Origin: Caenibacillus caldisaponilyticus
GTDB lineage: Bacteria; Bacillota; Bacilli; Bacillales; Sporolactobacillaceae
Assembly: GCF_002003465.1 (NCBI RefSeq)
Contig: NZ_BDDQ01000008.1
Span: 1 to 49,116 of the forward strand
Length of the DNA stretch: 49,116 nucleotides
Direction: 5' to 3'
In this document: positions 9,042 to 19,707 of the stretch, one piece after another
Layout of the letters: each line of letters begins with the position of its first letter
How positions within the stretch are numbered: position 1 is the first letter of the stretch
The notes under the pieces: generated by a model
What the model was told of the DNA's origin: nothing
Seen by the model: the letters and a program-made list of their open reading frames with translations, nothing else
The model's database searches: none
Program-made: the position numbers and the translations under genes

Positions 9042-9071
9042 TTGTCAGAAAATCCTCTGTTATTCTATAAT
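9042..9071 (+). promoter_or_regulatory. Upstream candidate promoter of metG
   Basis: TTGTCA (9042-9047) and TATAAT (9066-9071) are separated by 18 bp. This is the more distant of two promoter-like elements before metG. Confidence 0.6.
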
Positions 9072-9101
9072 AGCAAAAAAAGACGGATTGGAAAGTGCTT
9101 T

Positions 9102-11206
<2,105 letters not shown>

Positions 11207-11221
11207 ATCGCATAAACATAC

Positions 11222-11249
11222 GACGGGCAAACCGCCCGTCTTTTTTTTT
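11222..11249 (+). terminator. Terminator of metG
   Basis: GACGGGC (11222-11228) pairs with GCCCGTC (11234-11240) across a 5-base loop, followed by nine T residues. Confidence 0.92.
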
Positions 11250-11493
11250 GTTCCCTATCCCGGTACTTTCTTTAGAGAAAAAATCGGAGGCGAAAGCGCC
11301 GAATCAAAGAGGTGCAATCGCTTGAAGTTCGCCGTTGAGAATCATTCGTTCTTTTTATGTAACATAATCTTAATCTTACTGAAACGGTGTTGTCGTATGT
11401 TTAACGTTTTTCCGTGGTAAACTATCAAGAGACTTAAAGTGAAAAAAGGGTAAAAACTTAACAAATAGAATGTTTGGATCGAAGTGATGGATC

Positions 11494-12288
11494 ATGGCAA
11501 CGAACAAGCGAAACGGCGCGCTTTTTGATACGCATACGCACATCAACGCGGAACAGTTTGATGAGGATCGTGAAGCCGTCATCGAAAGGGCCCGGGAAGC
11601 GGGCGTTGAAGAAATGGTCGTCGTCGGTTTCGATCGCGGGACGATCGAGCGGGCTTTGGAAATCGTTGATCGCCATGACGGGATCTATGCCGCCGTCGGT
11701 TGGCATCCGGTCGATGCCGTCGACATGACCGAAGAAGATTTGCGCTGGATTGAAGAGGTGGCCGGGCATCCGAAAGTGGTCGCCCTCGGCGAAATGGGGT
11801 TGGACTATCACTGGGACAAGTCGCCGGCCGACGTTCAAAAAGACGTTTTCCGGCGGCAAATCGACTTGGCAAAGCGGCTCGGCTTGCCCATCATCATCCA
11901 TAACCGCGAGGCCACCGAAGATATTTTGCGCATCTTGGAAGAAGAGCGCGCTTCCGAAGTCGGCGGCATCATGCATTGTTTCAGTGCGGATTGGGAGGCG
12001 GCCGAGCGCTGTTTGGCCATGAATTTTTACATTTCCATCGGCGGGCCGGTGACGTTTAAAAACGCGCCGCTCCCGAAAGAAGTGGCGAAAAAGGTTCCGT
12101 TGGACAAGCTGTTGATCGAGACGGATTGCCCGTATCTCAGCCCGCATCCGTTCAGGGGGAAGCGGAACGAACCGGCCCGGGTGAAGCTCGTCGCCGAACA
12201 AATCGCCGAGCTCCGCGGCATGACCTTTGAAGAGCTCGCGGAAGCGACGACGCAAAACGCCCGCAGGCTCTTCGGCATCCGTTCATAA
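11494..12288 (+). CDS. yabD: TatD family metal-dependent hydrolase (YabD)
   Basis: A 264-residue TIM-barrel metallohydrolase. Metal-binding motifs appear in order: DTHTHIN near the N-terminus, GEMGLDYHWD, IIHNREA, MHCFSA, and ETDCPYL near the C-terminus. TatD proteins are 3'-5' exonucleases or deoxyribonucleases implicated in DNA repair; the exact role in Bacillus is unclear. The start at ATG 11494 has a weak ribosome site (GAAGTGATGG). About 200 bases between the metG terminator and this gene show only an imperfect extended -10 (TGGTAAACT near 11415-11423). Confidence 0.88.
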   Translation: MATNKRNGALFDTHTHINAEQFDEDREAVIERAREAGVEEMVVVGFDRGTIERALEIVDRHDGIYAAVGWHPVDAVDMTEEDLRWIEEVAGHPKVVALGEMGLDYHWDKSPADVQKDVFRRQIDLAKRLGLPIIIHNREATEDILRILEEERASEVGGIMHCFSADWEAAERCLAMNFYISIGGPVTFKNAPLPKEVAKKVPLDKLLIETDCPYLSPHPFRGKRNEPARVKLVAEQIAELRGMTFEELAEATTQNARRLFGIRS

Positions 12289-12384
12289 AAGCTGATGGAT
12301 CCCATTTCAATGGTTTGATAGAGATAGAGAGATCAGAGCCCTACATAAATTTAGGGGGTTATCGGAGATTCAGGGAGGGGTTGG

Positions 12385-13551
12385 ATGATACCCATCGCAA
12401 GCAAGCTTCTTTCCGATCGAAGAAGGCGGATGGCCGCCGGATTTTTGGCCGGCGTCATGGCCTTGACGACCTTCTTCGGTTATACGGCTTATGCTTACGG
12501 GGAAAAAACGGTAACTGTTGTCATAAACGGGAAAAAACGTACGGTTGACACCAATGAAGACACGGTCAAGGGGTTGTTGGTGAAGGAGCTTCATCTTTCG
12601 GTTGATGCACATCATGACAAAATAAGGCCGGGACTTGACGCGAAACTGGACGATCACATGACGGTGGTGTGGGATCCGGCCCATCGGGTGGTCATCGATC
12701 ACGACGGCACAAAGCGGACCGAGTGGACGACTGCTGATACCGTCGGGGAACTGGTCGGGAAGCAACTCGTCCCGCACGATGTCGTCAAACCCGGCGAATC
12801 GGCGGCCATCACCGACGGCATGGTCATCCGGATTCAAGACGGCATTCAAGTGACGGTTACGGACGGGACCCGGCCGGCGAAAACCGTTTGGACGGTGGCG
12901 ATGAAGCCGGAAGCCTTCTTGAAAAAGCAAGGCATTGCATGGGATGAGAATGACCGCATTGAAACGACCGGCGCCGGATCGATGTTAAAAGACGGCGCAG
13001 CGGTGAAGGTCATCCGCGTTGAGCATAAAACCGTCAAAGAAACGGAGCCAATCGCCTACAAGGTGGAAAAACGCAAAGACGCGAGCCTTCCGAAAGGACA
13101 AACCCGATTAATCCAAGCCGGCCGTGAGGGTGAAGCGGTCGCAACTTATGACGTAACGATCGAAAACGGAAAAGAAGTAAAAAAAGAGCTCGTCCGCAGG
13201 GAGGTCAAACGGCCGAGCCAAAATGAAATTCTTGCCGTCGGAACTCAGCCTTCCGGAACGGCGAAAGTCTTGACCATGCGAAGCAGCGCGTACACCGCCG
13301 ATTGTAAAGGATGTGGTGGGGTGACGACGACCGGAATTAATTTAAAACGCCATCCCGGCATGAAAGTCATCGCCGTCGACCCGCAAATCATTCCGCTCGG
13401 AACAAGGGTCTATGTTGAAGGCTACGGATACGCCATTGCGGCCGATACCGGCGGCGGCATACACGGCCATCGCATCGATGTGTTTTTCCCGTCGGAGTCC
13501 CAAGCGGTCGCTTGGGGGCTCCGGACGGTCCAAGTGAAGATTTTGGATTGA
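12385..13551 (+). CDS. yabE: YabE: DUF348, G5 and 3D domain cell-wall protein
   Basis: A 388-residue exported protein. A signal sequence or anchor lies at about residues 14-38 after a basic start (SDRRRR). Repeated DUF348 units follow (VTVVINGKKRTVDT and related repeats), then a G5 domain around KVEKRKDASLPKGQ. The C-terminal 3D domain begins at MRSSAYTADCKGCGG and carries the aspartates of AADTGGG and HRIDVF. The architecture resembles Sps/resuscitation-promoting factors, so a peptidoglycan-cleaving role is likely. ATG 12385 follows AGGGAGGGG. It is somewhat shorter than the roughly 437 residues I recall for B. subtilis YabE. Confidence 0.9.
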   Translation: MIPIASKLLSDRRRRMAAGFLAGVMALTTFFGYTAYAYGEKTVTVVINGKKRTVDTNEDTVKGLLVKELHLSVDAHHDKIRPGLDAKLDDHMTVVWDPAHRVVIDHDGTKRTEWTTADTVGELVGKQLVPHDVVKPGESAAITDGMVIRIQDGIQVTVTDGTRPAKTVWTVAMKPEAFLKKQGIAWDENDRIETTGAGSMLKDGAAVKVIRVEHKTVKETEPIAYKVEKRKDASLPKGQTRLIQAGREGEAVATYDVTIENGKEVKKELVRREVKRPSQNEILAVGTQPSGTAKVLTMRSSAYTADCKGCGGVTTTGINLKRHPGMKVIAVDPQIIPLGTRVYVEGYGYAIAADTGGGIHGHRIDVFFPSESQAVAWGLRTVQVKILD

Positions 13552-13586
13552 AGTGCAGAGGGGAGGTCAGCTGCACTTCTTTTTTT
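13550..13586 (+). terminator. Terminator of yabE
   Basis: GAAGTGCAG (13550-13558) pairs perfectly with CTGCACTTC (13571-13579) and is followed by seven T. The stem begins within the yabE stop codon. Confidence 0.9.
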
Positions 13587-13659
13587 GTTACACTAATAAA
13601 ACGGATGAACGATGAAAAATGTTTCATCTTTATGATTAATTTTTTTTGGAGGTCACTTC

Positions 13660-14256
13660 ATGAAGGTCAAGGAATTCATCGTCGTGGAGGGGAAAAGCGA
13701 TACATTGGCCGTGCGGCGGGCGGTCGATTGCGATACGATTGAGACCAACGGTTCGGCCCTTGACGAAGCGACGCTCGAAGCGATCCGCCATGCCGCGGAT
13801 ACGCGCGGCGTCATCATATTCACGGATCCCGACGTCCCCGGCGAAATGATTCGCAAGACGGTGAGCCGGTATGTCCCGGGCTGCAAACATGCATTTTTGA
13901 CGAAGCGGGAAGCGGAAGGCCGCCCCGATGAAAGCCTTGGGATTGAGCATGCGTCGGTGGAAGCGATCCGGGCCGCGCTCGAAAAAGTCTACACGGTCAT
14001 GGACGAGCCCGAAGAGCACATTTCCATAACAGAGCTGTTCGAAGCGGGGCTCATCGGCGGTCCTGGATCGAAAAGGCGGAGGGAGAGGCTCGGCGAAAAA
14101 TTGCGGATCGGTTATGTCAACGGCAAACAGCTTTACCATCGTTTGCGCATGTTTCAGATTTCACGGACAGCCTTTGAAGAAGCGCTGCGCGCCATCGCGG
14201 AGGAGGAACAACATGGAAAACCGTTCGACGGCAAAAATGACGAAAGCCATTCTTGA
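13660..14256 (+). CDS. rnmV: Ribonuclease M5
   Basis: A 198-residue Toprim-domain nuclease. The Toprim glutamate is in VVEGKSD near residue 10, and the DxD-type motif is in FTDPDVPGE. RNase M5 matures 5S rRNA from its precursor. A GGAGGT site precedes ATG 13660. The 3' end overlaps ksgA by 44 bases, and the pairing of these two rRNA-maturation genes is conserved in Bacillus. Confidence 0.94.
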   Translation: MKVKEFIVVEGKSDTLAVRRAVDCDTIETNGSALDEATLEAIRHAADTRGVIIFTDPDVPGEMIRKTVSRYVPGCKHAFLTKREAEGRPDESLGIEHASVEAIRAALEKVYTVMDEPEEHISITELFEAGLIGGPGSKRRRERLGEKLRIGYVNGKQLYHRLRMFQISRTAFEEALRAIAEEEQHGKPFDGKNDESHS

Positions 14257-15082
14257 AAAGCACGGGTTTCGTTTGAAAAAAAGTCTCGGCCAAAACTTTT
14301 TGTTGGACGATCACATTTTGAAAAAAATTGTCGCGCTCGCCGACATTACCCCGGACGACGGCGTCATCGAAATCGGGCCGGGCGCGGGTGCGCTGACGCA
14401 ATATCTGGCCGAGGCGGCGGGCAAAGTGGTCGGTCTGGAAATCGACCGGCGGCTCGATCCCGTTCTGAAAGAAGTGCTGGCCGATTGCAATAATGTCGAA
14501 ATCCTTTTTCAGGATGTTCTGGAAACCGACATTACGGAATTAATCGCTCACCATTTTCACGACGCTTTGCGCGTTATGGTCGTCGCTAATTTGCCTTACT
14601 ATGCCACGACGCCGATCTTGATGAAACTGCTATCGGCCAACGCACCAATTGACCGCATCGTGGTCATGATTCAAAAAGAAGTGGCCGAGCGGCTTGAGGC
14701 CGAACCCGGCAACAAAAGTTACGGCTCGCTATCCGTTGCCGTGCAATATACCGCCGACGTCCGGCTTTTGACGACCGTTCCGGCTTCGGTCTTCATTCCG
14801 AAACCGAACGTCGATTCCGCCGTGGTCCGTCTTGATTTGTTGAAGGAAAAACGCGTTTCCGTTCGCGACGAAGCGTTCTTTTTTAAAGTCGTGCGCGCCG
14901 CTTTTGCGCAAAGGCGGAAAACGTTGTTGAACAACTTATTGCACAATTTGGTCGGCCGCGATCGAAAGGAGGAGACGATCCGCTGCCTGGAGCGGTTGGG
15001 CATCGATCCCGGGCGGCGCGGGGAAACGCTCAGCATCGAAGAGTTTGCCCGGCTGAGCGATGGTCTGCTCGAACTTCTCTGA
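14213..15082 (+). CDS. ksgA: 16S rRNA dimethyladenosine transferase
   Basis: A 289-residue methyltransferase that dimethylates A1518 and A1519 in 16S rRNA. The SAM loop is IEIGPGAGALT, and the catalytic motif is NLPYY. LKKSLGQNFLLD at the N-terminus is the usual KsgA opening. ATG 14213 follows GGAGGAGG inside the end of rnmV; the 44-base overlap suggests coupled translation. Confidence 0.96.
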   Translation: MENRSTAKMTKAILEKHGFRLKKSLGQNFLLDDHILKKIVALADITPDDGVIEIGPGAGALTQYLAEAAGKVVGLEIDRRLDPVLKEVLADCNNVEILFQDVLETDITELIAHHFHDALRVMVVANLPYYATTPILMKLLSANAPIDRIVVMIQKEVAERLEAEPGNKSYGSLSVAVQYTADVRLLTTVPASVFIPKPNVDSAVVRLDLLKEKRVSVRDEAFFFKVVRAAFAQRRKTLLNNLLHNLVGRDRKEETIRCLERLGIDPGRRGETLSIEEFARLSDGLLELL

Positions 15083-15135
15083 TCCCTCTTTTCTGGCTTG
15101 CGAAACCGGTCTCGTCATCACCTTCGCGAACGTCG

Positions 15136-15144
15136 CATATTCTA
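15136..15144 (+). promoter_or_regulatory. Possible SigK -10 element of yabG
   Basis: CATATTCTA matches the SigK -10 pattern CATA-N3-TA exactly. The nearest AC for a -35 (15120-15121) is only 14 bases away, shorter than usual, so the call is tentative. yabG is a SigK gene in B. subtilis. Confidence 0.4.
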
Positions 15145-15193
15145 TAATAAGGCGGTCCAGAGGCTTATCCATGAACGGCTGAGGAGGGAGTCG

Positions 15194-16057
15194 ATGAGAC
15201 TCAGCATTGGGGATTTGGTCGCGAGAAAATCCCATGATTGCGACGTCATCTTTCGGGTGGTCAAATTGGATGAAGCGAAACAGATTGCGGAACTAGCCGG
15301 GGAAGATTTGCGACTCTATGCCGACGCCCCTCTCGATGACCTCGTCATGGTCTCCCCCGAACAGCGCGAGGAAAACGAGAAGAGACAGAGGGACTTAGAA
15401 GCCCGTTCGACGCAGTTGTTTCGCCAGGACTATCAGCTTTTGAAAGCGAAGCGGGAATATACGGCGACAAACGGTTATCGCGCACAGCTGTCGTACTTTG
15501 AAATGCCGGGCCGCGTCCTGCATATCGACGGCGACCCGCATTATTTAAAGAAATGCTTACGCCTTTACGAAAAACTGGATGTTCCGGTGCTCGGCAAGTA
15601 CGTGAGGGAAGAGGAAATGCCGGCGGTTGTGCCGGAGTTGGTCAAACATATCCGCCCGGACATCCTCGTTTTAACCGGGCACGACGCGTACATGAAAAGC
15701 AAAGGGCCGGAGAACGATTTAAAAGCCTACCGTCACTCCGGCCATTTTATTCGTACGGTGAAAGAAGTGCGCCATAGTTGGCCCCATCTTGATCAATTGG
15801 TCATTTTTGCCGGAGCGTGCCAATCGCATTTTGAATTGTTGATCCGAGCGGGCGCCAATTTTGCCAGTTCGCCGACCCGCATCAATATCCATGCGCTCGA
15901 TCCCGTCTACCTCGTGTCAAAAATCAGCTTTACCCCTTTTACGGAACACGTCAATCTCTGGGATGTCCTCCACAACACGTTGTCGGGAACCGAAGGGCTC
16001 GGCGGCGTGGAAACAAGAGGCATTCTCCGCACGGGTATGCCTTATCATCCGCAGTGA
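15194..16057 (+). CDS. yabG: Sporulation coat protease YabG
   Basis: A 287-residue protein matching the YabG family, a mother-cell protease that trims coat proteins (SpoIVA, SafA and others) and prepares them for cross-linking. It has no signal peptide, as expected. Recognisable segments include LSIGDLVARKSH at the start, LVLTGHDAYMKS in the middle and FAGACQSHFELL later. ATG 15194 follows GAGGAGGGAG; the frame upstream is not supported. It lies between ksgA and veg as in B. subtilis. Confidence 0.92.
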   Translation: MRLSIGDLVARKSHDCDVIFRVVKLDEAKQIAELAGEDLRLYADAPLDDLVMVSPEQREENEKRQRDLEARSTQLFRQDYQLLKAKREYTATNGYRAQLSYFEMPGRVLHIDGDPHYLKKCLRLYEKLDVPVLGKYVREEEMPAVVPELVKHIRPDILVLTGHDAYMKSKGPENDLKAYRHSGHFIRTVKEVRHSWPHLDQLVIFAGACQSHFELLIRAGANFASSPTRINIHALDPVYLVSKISFTPFTEHVNLWDVLHNTLSGTEGLGGVETRGILRTGMPYHPQ

Positions 16058-16129
16058 GGAAAGTGCGCCGCGTCATTACATAATATCAAGGGAGCCGGTG
16101 CACACTAAAAGGGAATGAATGCCAATCGA

Positions 16130-16158
16130 TTGACAAGTATTAAAAAGACCTGTATAAT
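16130..16158 (+). promoter_or_regulatory. veg promoter P1
   Basis: TTGACA (16130-16135) and TATAAT (16153-16158) are separated by exactly 17 bp, a perfect SigA consensus in both hexamers and spacing. Confidence 0.92.
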
Positions 16159-16176
16159 TACCTTTTTATTTTTAGT

Positions 16177-16206
16177 TTGACAAAATTGATCGAAAGATGT
16201 TATAAT
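16177..16206 (+). promoter_or_regulatory. veg promoter P2
   Basis: TTGACA (16177-16182) and TATAAT (16201-16206) are separated by 18 bp, with a TGT just before the -10 giving an extended -10. It lies 25 bases ahead of the veg start, so the veg transcript from P2 has a very short leader. Confidence 0.85.
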
Positions 16207-16230
16207 TTGTTTTAGCGAGGTGGGTTGATT

Positions 16231-16488
16231 ATGGGAAAAACCATTAAGGACATTAAGTCCGCATTGGACAAAAGAGTCGGACAGCGATTGACGCTCAAAG
16301 CGAACGGCGGCCGACGCAAAACCATCGAGCGCGTAGGCGTCCTGGAAGAAACCTATCCTTCGGTCTTTATCGTTAAACTCGACCGTGACAGCAACGCCTA
16401 TGAAAGAGTGTCATACAGCTATACGGATGTCTTGACGGAAACCGTGGAGATCACTTTCCTAAAAGAAGCGGCAGCGAGCGGGCAGTAA
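16231..16488 (+). CDS. veg: Veg protein
   Basis: An 85-residue small protein of the Veg family (Sm-like fold), very close to B. subtilis Veg: the central segment [15 protein letters not shown] is shared. Veg is abundant in growing cells and has been linked to biofilm regulation and spore outgrowth. ATG 16231 follows GCGAGGTGGG; the upstream TTG 16225 would overlap that site. Two consensus promoters and a terminator make it a monocistronic, highly expressed unit. Confidence 0.95.
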   Translation: MGKTIKDIKSALDKRVGQRLTLKANGGRRKTIERVGVLEETYPSVFIVKLDRDSNAYERVSYSYTDVLTETVEITFLKEAAASGQ

Positions 16489-16518
16489 GACGAACTTGTC
16501 TCACTGCTTTTTCTTTTT
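16482..16518 (+). terminator. Terminator of veg
   Basis: GCAGT-A-AGAC pairs with GTCT-C-ACTGC (one A/C mismatch) and is followed by TTTTTCTTTTT. The stem starts just before the veg stop codon. Confidence 0.88.
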
Positions 16519-16612
16519 GTCTTCGTTATCCGTCCCCCAAACGGATCAGCGGGCCGCGCAGGCCTCCGCCTTTGTCTTCCATTTTCGCCCCGTGTCCCCC
16601 TGATTTCGGCAA

Positions 16613-16642
16613 ACATATTAAGGCCTCCATCATCGAATAATA
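16613..16642 (+). promoter_or_regulatory. Candidate SigG promoter of sspF
   Basis: ACATA (16613-16617) and AATAATA (16636-16642) are 18 bp apart. Each is one base off the SigG consensus (GYATA and CATAMTA). The location 34 bases before the sspF start fits, and SASP genes are SigG-dependent. Confidence 0.5.
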
Positions 16643-16675
16643 AAGGTGCTCAACAATTAAAGGAGGCTGTTTTCC

Positions 16676-16855
16676 ATGGCGAGACGAGGCATCATGTCGG
16701 ATCAGCTCAAAGAAGAGATCGCAAAAGAGCTCGGTTTTTACGACACCGTCCAAAAAGAAGGCTGGGGCGGCATTAAAGCGCGAGATGCCGGAAACATGGT
16801 GAAGCGAGCGATTGAAATCGCCGAAAGGCACATGGGGGAAAAATCAACCCGATAA
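16676..16855 (+). CDS. sspF: Small acid-soluble spore protein SspF (alpha/beta type)
   Basis: A 59-residue alpha/beta-type [21 protein letters not shown] and the [16 protein letters not shown] segment match B. subtilis SspF closely. Such proteins coat spore DNA in the forespore and protect it from UV and chemicals. ATG 16676 follows an AAAGGAGG site. It is a short gene with its own promoter-like element and terminator, in the same place between veg and ispE as in B. subtilis. Confidence 0.95.
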   Translation: MARRGIMSDQLKEEIAKELGFYDTVQKEGWGGIKARDAGNMVKRAIEIAERHMGEKSTR

Positions 16856-16867
16856 ATTGTTGAGCGG

Positions 16868-16892
16868 CCGGAGTCTTGTGCTCCGGTTTTTT
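16868..16892 (+). terminator. Terminator of sspF
   Basis: CCGGAG (16868-16873) pairs with CTCCGG (16881-16886) around a 7-base loop and is followed by six T. Confidence 0.85.
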
Positions 16893-16959
16893 CCGTTTTA
16901 AACTATAGTTATGGTTTTTAACGGGACGGAACGCGAATGCACAAAAGGCGGTGAACAGC

Positions 16960-17829
16960 GTGAGCGTGAAGGTGCTGGAAAAAGCGCCGGCGAAAATCAA
17001 CCTGGCGCTCGATGTTTTGGGCAAGCGGGCGGATGGTTATCATGAAGTGAGAATGATCATGACAACCGTCGATCTGAGCGACCATATTGAAATACAGGAG
17101 ACCGGCGGCGACCGCATCCGCGTGCGCTCATCAGCCCTGTACGTTCCCGAGGATGAGCGAAACTTGGCCTATAAAGCGGCCGATTTGATTAAAACCCGCT
17201 TCGGCATCAAACAAGGCGTCGAGATTTGGATTAAGAAGGAGATACCGGTGGCGGCCGGCTTGGCCGGCGGTTCAAGCGATGCCGCCGCCACCATCCGCGC
17301 CCTGAATCGTCTGTGGCGCCTCGGCTTAAGCTATGAAGAAATGGCGGAACTTGCGGCCGCCATCGGATCGGACGTGGCTTTTTGCGTCCGCGGCGGCACG
17401 GCTCTGGCCATCGGCAGAGGTGAAAAGATTGAACCGCTTCCTGCTCCGCCGCCATGTTGGGTCATTTTGGCCAAACCGCCCGTTTCCGTGTCCACCGCCG
17501 AGATCTATCAGGCGTTGACGCTTGATAACCTTGCCCATCCCGACACCGACGGCATGATCGCAGCGATTGAACGAGGGGATTACGAGGGCATTTGTTCGCG
17601 TCTTTCCAATGTTTTGGAATCCGTGACGATCCAAAAGGTAGAGGAAGTCGAGCAGATCAAGCGGGTGATGGCCAGGTTGGGGGCGGACGGCGTCTTGATG
17701 AGCGGAAGCGGCCCGACGGTATTCGGTTTGGTGCGCCACAAATCCAAAGCCCAGCGCATTTACAATGGCCTCAGAGGATTTTGCGGCGAAGTCTTTATGG
17801 TCCGTCTCCTCGGCGGGGCGTTAATTTAA
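16960..17829 (+). CDS. ispE: 4-diphosphocytidyl-2-C-methyl-D-erythritol kinase
   Basis: A 289-residue GHMP kinase of the MEP isoprenoid pathway; it phosphorylates CDP-ME on the 2-hydroxyl. [13 protein letters not shown] with the DGYHEV segment binds substrate. The glycine-rich GHMP motif [15 protein letters not shown] lies near residues 95-109, and GSGPTVFG is the third motif. GTG 16960 is preferred because AAAGGCGG lies 8 bases upstream and the length equals the B. subtilis enzyme; GTG 16951 falls in the ribosome site. Confidence 0.95.
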   Translation: MSVKVLEKAPAKINLALDVLGKRADGYHEVRMIMTTVDLSDHIEIQETGGDRIRVRSSALYVPEDERNLAYKAADLIKTRFGIKQGVEIWIKKEIPVAAGLAGGSSDAAATIRALNRLWRLGLSYEEMAELAAAIGSDVAFCVRGGTALAIGRGEKIEPLPAPPPCWVILAKPPVSVSTAEIYQALTLDNLAHPDTDGMIAAIERGDYEGICSRLSNVLESVTIQKVEEVEQIKRVMARLGADGVLMSGSGPTVFGLVRHKSKAQRIYNGLRGFCGEVFMVRLLGGALI

Positions 17830-17885
17830 ACCGCCTCTGTGCTGGGCAAAATCGGTGAAAACTTCGTCCATTTGGGGGATTTGTC

Positions 17886-18722
17886 ATGAAAATGAAGCGC
17901 AGCGGCCGTTTGGTGGATATGACGCGTTATTTGCTCACACATCCAAACACGATTATCTCTTTAACGCGTTTTACGGAACGGTATGAATCGGCCAAATCCA
18001 GCATTAGCGAAGATCTGAACATCATCAACGAATGTTTTGAAAGGCAGGGGGTGGGAAAACTCGTCACGCTGGCCGGGGCCGCCGGCGGGGTGAAGTACCT
18101 TCCGTTTGTCAAAAAGGAAGCGGCAGAGGCGTTTTTGCACCGGTTGGGCGAAACGTTATCCGATCCGGGCCGGTTGCTTCCCGGCGGTTATCTTTATATG
18201 ACGGACGTCCTCGGAGATCCGTCGATTGTCAACGAAATCGGCCGTTTAATCGCCTCCATTTTTATACATAAACCGATTGACGTCGTCATGACGATGGAAA
18301 CCAAAGGCATTCCGATCGCCTACGCCACCGCTTCGCAGCTGAACGTGCCGGTCGTCATCGTGCGGCGAAGCAGCAAGGTGACCGAAGGCTCGACCGTCAG
18401 CATGAATTATGTGTCCGGGTCGTCCAAGCGCATTCAATCGATGGTGCTGCCGCGAAGAAGCCTGAGGCCCGGAGCGAACGTCCTCATCCTGGACGATTTT
18501 ATGAAGGCCGGGGGAACGATGAAGGGCATGATGAACTTGATAAAGGAGTTCGACGCCCGCCCGGTCGGCGCCGCGGTGTTGATGGAGACGAAGGACGCCG
18601 AGCACAAGCTCGTCAATGATTATGTGTCGTTGTTGAGATTGGAAGAGCTCGATGAAAACGGGAGTCTCTCGGTCGAAATCGGCAATTATTTCAACTATTA
18701 CGGAGAGGATGATGCATCGTGA
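17886..18722 (+). CDS. purR: Purine operon repressor PurR
   Basis: A 278-residue repressor with an N-terminal winged-helix domain (about 1-75) and a C-terminal PRT-type effector domain. The PRPP motif reads [17 protein letters not shown] binding releases DNA, so purine genes are expressed when PRPP is high; prs, which makes PRPP, is encoded 2.4 kb downstream. No PurBox was looked for beyond a visual check of the intergenic DNA. The stop overlaps the ridA start. Confidence 0.95.
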   Translation: MKMKRSGRLVDMTRYLLTHPNTIISLTRFTERYESAKSSISEDLNIINECFERQGVGKLVTLAGAAGGVKYLPFVKKEAAEAFLHRLGETLSDPGRLLPGGYLYMTDVLGDPSIVNEIGRLIASIFIHKPIDVVMTMETKGIPIAYATASQLNVPVVIVRRSSKVTEGSTVSMNYVSGSSKRIQSMVLPRRSLRPGANVLILDDFMKAGGTMKGMMNLIKEFDARPVGAAVLMETKDAEHKLVNDYVSLLRLEELDENGSLSVEIGNYFNYYGEDDAS

Positions 18723-19105
18723 AAGCGACCTTTACCGACAAAGCGCCGGCCGCCATCGGCCCTTACTCGCAAGGTGTGATCGTGAACAACTTGTTTTTCA
18801 GTTCCGGGCAAATTCCGCTGACGGCGAATGGCGAAATGGTGTCGGGCGGCATAGAGGCCCAAGTCCATCAAGTATTTAAGAACATCCAGGCGGTGTTGGA
18901 AAGCGCCGGGGCGTCGCTTGACACCGTTGTCAAGACGACGTTGTACATTAAAAATATGGAAGATTTTCCGGTGATTAACGAAATTTACGCCTCTTACTTC
19001 AAGGATCACCGCCCCGCCCGCTCGTGCGTGGAAGTGGCGCGCTTGCCGAAGGATGCCCTCATCGAAATGGAAGTCGTCGCCCTCGTCAAAGAACCGGGTC
19101 TGTGA
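18719..19105 (+). CDS. ridA: Reactive intermediate deaminase RidA (YabJ)
   Basis: A 128-residue YjgF/RidA-family protein. IGPYSQG near the N-terminus, the arginine in RPARSCVEV and the glutamate in ALIEMEVVA are the family's active-site features. RidA hydrolyses enamine/imine intermediates released by PLP enzymes. GTG 18719 overlaps the purR stop by 4 bases, so the pair is translationally coupled as in B. subtilis (purR-yabJ). Confidence 0.93.
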   Translation: MKATFTDKAPAAIGPYSQGVIVNNLFFSSGQIPLTANGEMVSGGIEAQVHQVFKNIQAVLESAGASLDTVVKTTLYIKNMEDFPVINEIYASYFKDHRPARSCVEVARLPKDALIEMEVVALVKEPGL

Positions 19106-19185
19106 ATCCGTAGACAGCCGAGAAGGTCGGACGCATCACCTTGATGAAAAAGATAAGAGATTTTTTTAGATTTTTTAATATTCAT

Positions 19186-19212
19186 GAAGGATTTTTTTGT
19201 TTTATGTTGAAT
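19186..19212 (+). promoter_or_regulatory. SigH promoter of spoVG
   Basis: GAAGGATTT (19186-19194) is a full match to the SigH -35 (RWAGGAWWT), and TGAAT (19208-19212) is a full match to the -10 (HGAAT), with 13 bp between. The very AT-rich DNA just upstream (19148-19185) fits a region bound by AbrB, which is known to repress spoVG. Confidence 0.88.
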
Positions 19213-19259
19213 GAATGTAATAGTCTCTTATCTTTGGAAAAAGGTGGTGCAAAGAAAGC

Positions 19260-19553
19260 ATGGAAGTGACAGACGTCAGATTGCGCAGAGTGAACACGGA
19301 AGGCCGGATGCGTGCGATTGCTTCCATCACGATTGACAACGAATTCGTCATTCACGACATTCGGGTCATCGATGGAAACAACGGCATGTTTGTCGCCATG
19401 CCGAGCAAGCGGACGCCGGACGGCGAATTCCGTGACATTGCTCATCCGATCACTTCTAGCACGCGCGAAAAAATACAAACGGCGGTTTTGGAAGAATACC
19501 ACCGTGTAGGCGAAATGGAAGCCGCCGCTTATGAAGAAGCCGGCGCGTCCTGA
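19260..19553 (+). CDS. spoVG: SpoVG regulator
   Basis: A 97-residue SpoVG protein. [19 protein letters not shown] and the [20 protein letters not shown] region are essentially the family consensus. SpoVG is a nucleic-acid binding regulator that affects cell division at sporulation onset and virulence or capsule genes in other Firmicutes. AAAGGTGGTG precedes the ATG. It has its own SigH promoter and terminator. Confidence 0.97.
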   Translation: MEVTDVRLRRVNTEGRMRAIASITIDNEFVIHDIRVIDGNNGMFVAMPSKRTPDGEFRDIAHPITSSTREKIQTAVLEEYHRVGEMEAAAYEEAGAS

Positions 19554-19561
19554 CGCCCGTT

Positions 19562-19597
19562 GGAACTCGCATGCGTTTTGCGGGTTCCTTTTATTTT
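19562..19597 (+). terminator. Terminator of spoVG
   Basis: GGAACTCGC (19562-19570) pairs with GCGGGTTCC (19580-19588) with one G-T pair, followed by TTTTATTTT. Confidence 0.88.
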
Positions 19598-19641
19598 GAC
19601 ATGCAGGCGGTGACGAACCGACTTCCCCCGTGATGGCTTTC

Positions 19642-19670
19642 TTGAAAACCTCCCTATTTTAATATATAGT
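19642..19670 (+). promoter_or_regulatory. SigA promoter of glmU
   Basis: TTGAAA (19642-19647) and TATAGT (19665-19670) are 17 bp apart. It probably drives glmU, prs and ctc. Confidence 0.75.
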
Positions 19671-19707
19671 CTTCTATGGATGAACAGGTACGACAGGAGG
19701 TTCCCAA

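Noticed and set aside
11250-11493. Riboswitch in the spacer before yabD
   Set aside because: GGCGAAAGCGCC at about 11291-11302 looked like part of a lysine or c-di-AMP element, but the surrounding conserved bases do not follow.
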